A stretch of DNA of 14,024 nt from Halocafeteria seosinensis (Eukaryota; Sar; Bigyra; Bicosoecida). The stretch is from positions 1 through 14,024 of the forward strand of contig LVLI01000086.1 of NCBI GenBank assembly GCA_001687465.1, in the 5' to 3' direction. The translations under genes were made by a program, and so were the position numbers. Of this stretch, positions 7,856 to 14,024 are shown in pieces. Under the pieces are notes generated by a model, which did not search any database, was not told where the DNA came from, and worked only from the letters and a program-made list of their open reading frames with translations. Every line of letters starts with the position of its first letter. Position 1 is the stretch's first letter.

Positions 7856-8714
7856 TCACTTTACTCGTTTGATGATGTGAAGACCAGAATCGGAATCTAC
7901 AATACCCGATATCTCCTCGACTTCTAGGCCAAAAGCGGCCTCTTCGAAGGGCTTTTGCATTTTTCCACGGGGAAACTCGCCAAGATCTCCTTCACGCTTA
8001 GCCGAGCTGCAGTCACTTCGTTCCTTCGCAATGCTCTCAAATGACTTTTCTTTCTTTATAATTTGTCTTCGTAGATCATACAAGATTTTTTTTGCTTCCT
8101 CTTTGGAGAGGCTTATGTTCGACTCTCGCCAACTGTTTGGATTTCGGCTCTTCGCATGCTGCATCATCACTTATTTCAGACCAACACTGAACCTGGCTAA
8201 CCCATTACGACAATTCTGAAGGGACGATACTCACCTTAATCAGGATATGTTTGCAGCGCACTTTTGAAGGCTCCTGCAAGACAAGAGGGGCTGGGCTCAG
8301 AATGTCCAATGCAGCGTGAAAAAAGTACAACCACCTACCTCTTCCTTCTTTTGACTTTTGGCGGGTTGTTTCGGAGCAGTCCATTGAGCTACACGCGTGA
8401 CTGTATTGTAGTAAAACCCTGTAGAATCAATCAAAATCGCCGTTCCCTCTGCACACAATATCGCCTCCATAGAGTATATACCTACGTTTTCCAGGTCTTG
8501 ACTTGGATTCCCTGATAATCCATCCTTCGGGTAAGTCACTGCCATCGTCATTCGCATTGTCTGTGGACTCTCCTTTAGGCTCATGGTCTTCATCTTGTTC
8601 ATCTTCGGGTTTGGAGCGTTTAGTGCTCCCCCGAGCTGCTTCGCTTCTCGGGTCTTCGCTCGCGCTCATTCTTCCAGTAGCCCCAACTCCAGAAGCGGCC
8701 GCAGAGGAGGACAT
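7856..8714 (-). CDS. PIN1: Pin1-type peptidyl-prolyl isomerase (WW + parvulin), four exons
   Basis: Isomerises phospho-Ser/Thr-Pro bonds in signalling and nuclear proteins. Exons on the minus strand: 8714-8486, 8418-8339, 8273-8235 and 8158-7856. Introns are 67, 65 and 76 nt (donors GTAGGT, GTAGGT, GTGAGT; acceptors all CAG). The product has 216 residues against about 163 in human Pin1. Residues 1-60 are a Ser/Glu/Asp-rich extension with a short basic stretch (TKRSK). The WW domain spans 61-92 (LPEGW, W65, FYYN, W89, P92). The parvulin domain spans 107-216: KVRC, H112, phosphate-site K116 and R121, catalytic C166 in DCSS, M183 and F187 in MQKPF, and H210 in GLHIIKR. The second Arg of the usual SRRP motif is Asn here (N122). 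Upstream ATG 8843 and downstream ATG 8669 are in-frame alternatives; 8714 was chosen because it opens the conserved-length part after a TATATA-rich leader. Confidence 0.93.
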
Positions 8715-9253
8715 TCTATCTATATATATTCGACTTGGAAATTCGGGCCAACTCGAAACGTTTTGTGTATATAGCAACAACGTCGTAGTCTTCTCCTCCG
8801 GAGTGGAGACATCAATCTTTCCTGCTACCAAAGGTTGTTTCAAATTTTCAAAACCTTTCCATCCCGCACGTCGACAGCCGTTGTTGTGTTGTGCATCACT
8901 ACGTACGGTAGTTGTTTTTTACGGAAGAAATATAGTGTACATACATGCTACCCTCAACTGTGTGCAACTTCCAAGAAGCTTGCGCAAATTCAAAACGAAG
9001 CGCTAGGTCATATTATACAGGACTACACAGTTGTAACCCAGCCGCCGCAATTCTTTCAGACCATCTCACTTCTCAATGTTGGGTGCTTTCCTTAGCATGT
9101 ACAAGTATTTGTGTATGCAGCGTAAGTATACTAAATATGGAAGGAAATCAACACTCCAATCCGAATCTGGAAATATTTTCATTCATTTGTATTATGGAAA
9201 CAACTACTTGTAACTAAGACGATTCGTCAATGAGTTATCAGATAGAGAGCAAC
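8715..9253. other. Pin1 upstream region
   Basis: About 540 bp between the Pin1 start and the 75-residue ORF, both on the minus strand. On the minus strand TATATATA (8722-8729) ends only seven bases before the chosen ATG, so it is either leader sequence or argues for the downstream start at 8669. No other gene is seen; plus-strand frames here are shadows. Confidence 0.4.
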
Positions 9254-9481
9254 TCATTTAGCCCACATGTCGCCAGTGGCGAATCGCAACCAAATATCAT
9301 TGTATTTCCATCCTTTCGCAGAAAACTCACCAATCGCAGTCTCTACTGACTCGTTCTCAGCCTGGTTGTACGCGTCTTGCTGGTAGGAAAGTGGTTGGGG
9401 GACATAAGACATCACAATGACCGCAGAACCAGCCAACGTCTTTTTCCGTACACCGCGAACAATATTTTTTGGTTGAGCCAT
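9254..9481 (-). CDS. Small protein of unknown function, 75 residues
   Basis: An intronless frame from ATG 9481 (context AGAGCATGGC, favourable for initiation) to TGA. The first 15 residues are basic (KNIVRGVRKK). Residues 16-27 are hydrophobic (LAGSAVIVMSYV), too short for a secure membrane helix but compatible with an organelle-targeted or membrane-associated peptide. The C-terminal half is mixed polar and aromatic (GWKYNDIWLRFATGDMWAK), with four tryptophans in the whole protein, which is unlike a random frame. A short upstream frame ends in the leader just before the ATG. I do not recognise the family; a small subunit of a respiratory or other membrane complex is one untested guess. Confidence 0.5.
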   Translation of the reverse strand: MAQPKNIVRGVRKKTLAGSAVIVMSYVPQPLSYQQDAYNQAENESVETAIGEFSAKGWKYNDIWLRFATGDMWAK

Positions 9482-9597
9482 GCTCTAGCACCCAATCTCA
9501 CGCTTCATTCGTTCAGTCCACTCCCGAACGAATTTCATGGCACGAATCTGAAACTGACGCGTGCACGCCAACCAAACTCTTCCTTCAAAAGCTTCAG

Positions 9598-9794
9598 TAA
9601 ATAGAAAGAGCTACGATTGCCATGCAGGGCTGCGTCACACTAGAGGTTTTGTTCGTTGTTGGAAAAGTTTCGCCACTTTCGGCCGTGTTTGTTTACCGAT
9701 AAATAGAAAGAGCTACGATTGCCATGCGGGGCTGCGTCACACTAGAGGTTTTGTTCGTTGTTGGAAAAGTTTCGCCACTTTCGGCCGTGTTTGT
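9598..9794. repeat. Tandem duplication, 102-bp unit
   Basis: Two units begin TAAATAGAAAGAGC at 9598 and 9700. They differ by one base seen (CATGCAGGG against CATGCGGGG). Copy 2 stops at 9794 after TGTTTGT. GTTTACCGA (9691-9699) before copy 2 and TCGGTAAAC (9794-9802) after it are inverted repeats of each other, so copy 2 is framed by short inverted arms. Confidence 0.9.
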
Positions 9795-9870
9795 CGGTAA
9801 ACATGACGTCTCTCTGGAACGTATCGATGTCTGATTGGCATACAGTAACTGAGAGCACTTTCCGTAAGAT

Positions 9871-10434
9871 TTATCCTATGAAAGAGAGGATTTGGGGTTC
9901 ACCATACTGAAAGATGGCCGAGCAACCGCATTTCGGCTGGTCCTGGTGTATCACCCGGTACTCTTTGTTCCATTGCTCCAATTTCTTGGATACCCTTCTT
10001 CGCGTTCCATAGGGATGAAGCTCAACCCCAAACTCGCTGGTAAATCTTCTATAACGGCCTCAACGTATGAATGAAGACACTTGCATACGTCTCCGAACAT
10101 CCAAGACTTTGTCGGTAGCGGCAAAACAATGGGTTCTTGTTGGCCTCGCTGGAGTGCCCTTATTTGCAGCATGCCCAGATTCTTCTTGAGTAAGGTTCTT
10201 TATATCAAATTTCAGATCCGTGATGAACTTGAAAGGGGGAAGAATAGATATTGTTGCATCATTGTTGTCTTTCAGCGACCACGGACGTTCTTGTGGTCGC
10301 TCGGCAATCGGCCATCGAGAATCAAAATGTATAGGTAGGACTTGATATGTCTATCCATCCGTAAGGTATCGTGCGCAGTGAGACCCTAGCAAATCAATAG
10401 AAGGAAAACTTTCCAAAGACCGTACAAAGTCCAT
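9871..10434 (-). pseudogene. Unidentified gene, broken or with unresolved introns
   Basis: One minus-strand reading frame from ATG 10434 to TAA 9873-9871 (188 codons) is open except for TAG at 10353-10351 and TGA at 10062-10060. Its translation looks like real protein. The middle contains the string SILPPFKFITDLKFDI and is preceded by Trp/Pro/Arg-rich sequence (RWPIAERPQERPW). The last 62 codons are Lys/Arg/Trp-rich and end in QYGEPQILSFIG. A 69-nt intron (donor GTTTTC, acceptor ATCAAG at 10341) would remove the first stop in phase but has a weak donor. No good intron removes the second. I do not recognise the family. It is either a pseudogene or a multi-exon gene whose splice sites I cannot settle. 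Confidence 0.4.
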
Positions 10435-10570
10435 GCAGGCCCGTAAAACAAGCCTAATGTGTTGACAATTGGGTTTGACAGTCAATGACTTTGACTTCGC
10501 CGTGAAGCTTTTCTACAGTACACGACAATCTTTTCTGCCACCCAGCTCGTTTCAACGATTTCGTGTACCA

Positions 10571-10576
10571 TATATA
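10571..10576 (+). promoter_or_regulatory. TATA-like element before the exchanger gene
   Basis: TATATA, in the context CCATATATAGAA, lies 68 bp before the ATG of the Na+/H+ exchanger. The spacing would place a transcription start near 10600 and leave a leader of about 40 nt. Supported only by motif and position. Confidence 0.35.
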
Positions 10577-10643
10577 GAATGCCCTGAGGTTGTTTGTGAC
10601 TGTCCCAGCGGTGGTGACTCGAGTTCCACAGATAGAGTAGAGT

Positions 10644-12996
10644 ATGGAGGTCCGGCTCCTCAAGTCCGATGGAGGGGGAGCGACCAATAGCCATACCTCG
10701 GAAATGGACCCGGCGGAAGAAGCTGAGGAGGAGGCCTTGACCTTTATGTCAGTGTTTATTGGTCTTATGGTGATGGTTGCCGGGTTCATGATAGTCCACC
10801 GTATGCGCGTGAAGAAGGTCTCTTGGATTCCCGAAGCTTGGATTTTCTTTGGCATTGGAATCGTTATGGGAGCGTTTGTGCACTCAGGAATTTCTGTGAA
10901 ATTAACCTTAATTTATCAACATTTAGAACAGAGCTTCAACCAGCTGTTTTTCGTCCTTCTGCTCCCGCCGATTATTTTTGAGAGCGGATACAATATGAAC
11001 AAGGTAAGAAGGGACTGAACTTCACCGGTTCCTGCTGGAATTGGCTGTCACAGAATGTTGCTTTGATTGTAACAGAAGAGCTTCTTCTCGAATTTTGATG
11101 GCATTTTCTCCTTGGCCGTACTGGGAACCATTATAGCTACATTTACAACGGGGATGGTGGTGTGGTTTTTCGGATGGGCCGGGGTGTGCTATCCCTTCAC
11201 GTTTCTGGACTCCCTCACATTTGGGGCCATCATTTCGGCGGTAGACCCCATCACAGTCTTAGCCGTCTTTCAGACTCTGGGAGTCAATGAGAACCTGTAT
11301 GCACTGGTGTTTGGAGAGAGCGTCTTGAATGATGCCGTAGCCATTGTACTCTATCATACGATGATTAACTTTCACTCCAAGGCGTCAGTGGAAACAGGAG
11401 ACATATTTTTGGGTTGTGTCTACTTTACGGTTACTTTCTTGGGATCACTAATCATTGGTTTCATCACGGGGCTAGCTTCGGCTCTCATCTTCAAGTTTTC
11501 GACCATCGGCGTAAGTTCGTGCCAACTTCCTATTAGTATTTCATCTTCTCCAACAACGAGCTTTTTCAAATTACTATGCGCAGCGGCAAAACCCCGAAAT
11601 CGAAAGAGGTCTTTTAACTCTTTGGCCTTTTGTTGCTTACATGCTGGCCGAAGGGCTTCAGCTGTCCGGTGTAGTCTCGATACTCTTCGCGGGAATAACG
11701 ATGGCTCATTACACAGTCCACAATTTGTCTCCCCCTGCTCGAAAATATTCATCGCAACTATTCAAAGTGTTGTCGTCGATCGCCGAAGGCCTAGTTTTTG
11801 TGTACATTGGCCTTGCGTGCCCAGCTGTGTTGCACAATCGACTGCTCTCAAAATACTGGATGCTTCTTCCAGTGACGCTGGTGGCTTGTCTTCTTTGCAG
11901 GGCACTCAATGTACAGGCGTGTTCCTCGATTGTCAATCGATTTCGACAAGAGTCTAGCGCTTGTATCGATGAGAAAATGAAGTTTATTCTCTGGTTTGGA
12001 GGATTGCGTGGTGGAGTCTCGTACGCTCTAGCGGCGTCTGCTCGAGTCGCTCTCGCTGGAACAGAGTCTAGTGAGCTGTTTGAAGTCTGCACGCTCTTTA
12101 TTGTCGTCTTCACGTTGGTCATATGCGGTGGAAGTGTAGGTCCGCTGACAAGGCACTTGGATTTATCTGCTAAACACCAACCTTATCAGGAATGGCCCAT
12201 CACGGAGCACCCCTATTCTACGTTTGAGGAAGATGAGAGGCCGTTCAGCCGATTTGGTTTGTACGAAGACGGGTGGTTGCCCCGTCGTTATCAGTCTCTT
12301 AGTATAGAGACCGGAAAGCGTTGGGAAAATCAGCAAGACACAGGAAACGTGCGGGCTCAAGTAAGAAAAAACCTAACAAAGCAATTTTACATGGAGCATA
12401 GATGGCCCCGTTTGAATCGGAGGAGTGCGTTCTCAAGGCTCAGCCACATGATGCCTAGGGATTGCCAAAACGTGATATCTGGCATAGGGGGCAAGATAAA
12501 AGCAGCTTGTATCGGATCTATTGGACGTTTTATAAGCTATTGCCGAGGTAATATCACAAGAAATAGGGAAAGGATGTCGTTTTCGAGTTCGCATTACCAA
12601 AAGTTAGACGTTATTGTTGAGGAACCAGAAGAAGACGAGCAGGAGCATGAAGAGGAGGCCTTGGTGCACTCGTCCAGCCCACTTGCAGAGGAGCAAGAAC
12701 CTCAATCTTCCGTCGCGATCGGTGGGATGGGTGCCAACGTGGGGTCTCCACGGGAATTCTCTCAGAACAACGAGCCCCATACCGAAGGATTTAATACGGC
12801 TAGTGCTTTGGTCAACCAACCTAATATCCATACATGGGAGAACTTTGACAACGCAGTACTCAAAAGATTGTTCGTAAGCCCACAGACCGCTTTGTCCGAC
12901 ACTCTAGATACAGATACTGCCAATCAAACCGCACAAGCAGGGGAAGAGTATAAACAGGGACTGAATAAGGAAATGATAGATTCCCCGTCTGATTGA
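10644..12996 (+). CDS. Na+(K+)/H+ exchanger, endosomal NHE/NHX type, three exons
   Basis: Exchanges Na+ or K+ for H+ across a membrane and so sets compartment pH. Exons 10644-11003, 11076-11510 and 11584-12996; introns 72 and 73 nt (GTAAGA...AACAG, GTAAGT...CGCAG), both in phase 0. The product has 735 residues. About twelve hydrophobic segments lie between residues 34 and 460. Diagnostic motifs: LFFVLLLPPIIFESGY (101-116, amiloride-site region), SAVDP (D177), GESVLND with the cation-site pair N205-D206, LWPFVAYMLAEGLQLSG (278-294), SIAEGLVFVYIG, and GGLRGGVSYALA with R407. The GLxLSGVVSILFAGI and SSIAEGLVFVYIG strings resemble animal NHE6-9 and plant NHX5/6, which sit in endosomes and Golgi. 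The hydrophilic tail (from about 460) is long, with basic stretches and a Glu/Asp-rich block near 605-640. ATG 10644 is first in frame; ATG 10704 is an alternative. Confidence 0.95.
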
Positions 12997-13253
12997 GAGC
13001 ATTTAGGAGAACAATCTGTGGGAAGGAGTGTATAAGTGCAATCCCCGGTCTTGTATCCGATAGGCCATTGAATGTTCTGAATGCGCTCTAATTTGAGAAA
13101 CTCTTGTAGTGGACTAGGTCAGGCATGCATAAGTTCCGTGCATTTTTGGTTGCTACGGGGTACCTCTTACGGAATTAGCGTTGGCAAGTGCTCTTGCACG
13201 AGATTGTTATGACATTTCCGGGGCCCTTCTTACGAGAAGGTACACCACATGAA
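12997..13253. other. 3' flank of the exchanger gene
   Basis: About 260 bp with no gene. No canonical AATAAA signal was seen. Confidence 0.4.
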
Positions 13254-13499
13254 CTAAGCGACCCTGTCAGAACCATTATCATGTTCCCGACAAATGTTTC
13301 GGCGTAGACTGTTTAGTCTTGGTCTTCTTGTTTTTGATGTGCCTTCGGAGGGATGTTCTCCATAGAAATTGTTCTGGATACTGCGTTGGTGGTCACTGGA
13401 CGCAAGCTTATCTTGCAATGGTAAGGTTGACGCGTCAAACGGATTGAGGCTTCTTAGAGAAGGAATGCTCATTGACCCTCCCCAAGGCAGTGAAACCAT
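13254..13499 (-). CDS. Hypothetical ORF, 81 residues
   Basis: A minus-strand frame from ATG 13499 to TAG. The product is hydrophilic, rich in Ser, Arg and Asn, low in hydrophobic runs and without a recognised domain. An (AT)n run at 13591-13603 lies about 90 bp upstream of the ATG and might act as a TATA element in either direction. It may be a chance frame or one exon of a larger gene. Confidence 0.25.
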   Translation of the reverse strand: MVSLPWGGSMSIPSLRSLNPFDASTLPLQDKLASSDHQRSIQNNFYGEHPSEGTSKTRRPRLNSLRRNICREHDNGSDRVA

Positions 13500-13590
13500 G
13501 CCCAGCCAGTGATCAGTTTACTGGTACACTTCTATGCAGCGAAAATAGCCCGCCTTGAACATCCATTCAATAGTTTCTGTTTTTACAGCA

Positions 13591-13603
13591 ATATATATAT
13601 ATA
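13591..13603. promoter_or_regulatory. (AT)n run between divergent frames
   Basis: A 13-base alternating AT run lies between the minus-strand ORF at 13254-13499 and the plus-strand gene starting at 13661. It is 57 bp before the latter ATG. It could serve as a TATA box for one or both, or be a simple repeat only. Confidence 0.25.
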
Positions 13604-13660
13604 CCCTAACCCAGGATTTAGTTATTCGTGGGATGCCTTTGAGTGAAGCTTGCCTGAGCC

Positions 13661-14024
13661 ATGATACAGCCGAAGAGATATACAGGGAAAGCTTGGCCGG
13701 AAGCCGAGTGGATTCCTGAGTTTCTTCACAACTGCACTTGCGAAGCATTCAAGCAGCATGGATAGCAAGACAAATAATTTTATGCAGAGATTCTTTTCCG
13801 GAGTATCCGGAAGGCTAATTCGAAAGTGGGTCGCCAATTCGCCCATCTCGTAACGTTGAGCGAAAGTGAAAACTGGCCTCTTTTCTACGATGCTGCTGCC
13901 ATATATGATGACAGCACGAGACAATCTTTGGCAGGCTACAGACCGGAGGAACTCAGACAACTGTGCAAAGCTAGCGGTTTGCCTGTTTACGGTACAAAGC
14001 TTGTACTCACGACTGCACCAATAC
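13661..14024 (+). CDS. SAP-motif protein, 5' part, runs off the window
   Basis: From ATG 13661 a coherent frame (KAWPEAEWIPEFL and onwards) runs to TAG at 13763. The same phase, after a TAA at 13775, is open to the window end. The last 30 codons read as a SAP motif: PEELRQLCKASGLPVYGTK, matching the pattern L-x-x-L-C-x-x-x-G-L-P-V-x-G-T-K of this short helix-turn-helix DNA-binding module found in chromatin and RNA-processing proteins. The two stops need an intron. One from GTTTCT (13720) to an acceptor ending CCGGAG (13803) is 84 nt and keeps the phase, but its GAG acceptor is unlike the CAG used elsewhere here. A CAG lies at 13785-13787. The exon from about 13788 or 13804 onwards is the safest part. 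A broken gene is the alternative. Confidence 0.5.

Noticed and set aside
8503-9006. Plus-strand frame of 167 codons.
   Set aside because: It overlaps Pin1 exon 1 on the opposite strand and is a shadow of its Ser/Glu-rich coding sequence.
10274-10301. Hairpin with 9-bp arms (AGCGACCAC/GTGGTCGCT) as a terminator or regulatory structure.
   Set aside because: It falls inside the minus-strand frame at 9871-10434, where it encodes the ERPQERPW repeat, and has no other support.
11641-12996. The last exchanger exon as a separate gene starting at ATG 11641.
   Set aside because: The preceding 19 codons from the CAG acceptor at 11583 continue the exchanger family sequence (RQNPEIERGLLTLWPFVAY), so this ATG is internal.
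2641-13777. Reassigned stop codons: several otherwise good frames contain TAG or TAA, and the exchanger, Pin1, LRR and 75-residue genes all end in TGA.
   Set aside because: The exchanger alone has more than 20 glutamines, all CAA or CAG, and no in-frame TAA or TAG. That argues against UAR being read as glutamine. Decay or introns explain the stops.

Overview
The window is nuclear DNA from a microbial eukaryote. Two genes are cut by short introns of 65-76 nt with GTRRGT/GTGAGT-type donors and CAG acceptors, genes are close together on both strands, and a class II transposon and several minisatellite-like repeats lie between them. A Pin1 prolyl isomerase that keeps its WW domain (land-plant Pin1 lacks it), an endosomal-type Na+/H+ exchanger and a 24-residue-period LRR protein suit a protist, perhaps an alga or stramenopile. 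The lineage cannot be fixed from the sequence alone.

Layout. 1-173 holds parts of a 129-bp-period tandem repeat. 910-4622 is a complete 3.7-kb DNA transposon with 234-bp terminal inverted repeats, flanked by TA on both sides. It carries a decayed Mutator-like (MULE) transposase and two further reading frames. It sits inside a minus-strand gene for a small two-helix membrane protein (4623-4829 plus a remnant at 887-907). 4830-6371 is mostly without recognisable genes. 6372-6629 is a three-copy 86-bp tandem repeat that supplies the last codons of a minus-strand LRR gene (6606-7418). 7856-8714 (minus) is a four-exon Pin1-type WW/PPIase gene. 9254-9481 (minus) is a 75-residue ORF of unknown function. 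9598-9794 is a 102-bp duplication. 9871-10434 (minus) is a frame with coding character but two internal stops. 10644-12996 (plus) is a three-exon Na+/H+ exchanger. The last kilobase holds a weak minus-strand ORF and, at the right edge, the start of a plus-strand gene with a SAP-like DNA-binding motif that runs out of the window.

The genes do not form an evident pathway. The exchanger would set pH and ion content of endosome/Golgi compartments, Pin1 would isomerise phospho-Ser/Thr-Pro bonds in the nucleus or cytosol, and the LRR protein is probably a binding scaffold. The least ordinary parts are the transposon (MULE-type transposase but only a TA duplication, near-identical ends around a broken transposase), the gene it interrupted, and the repeats next to the LRR gene and near 9.6-9.8 kb.
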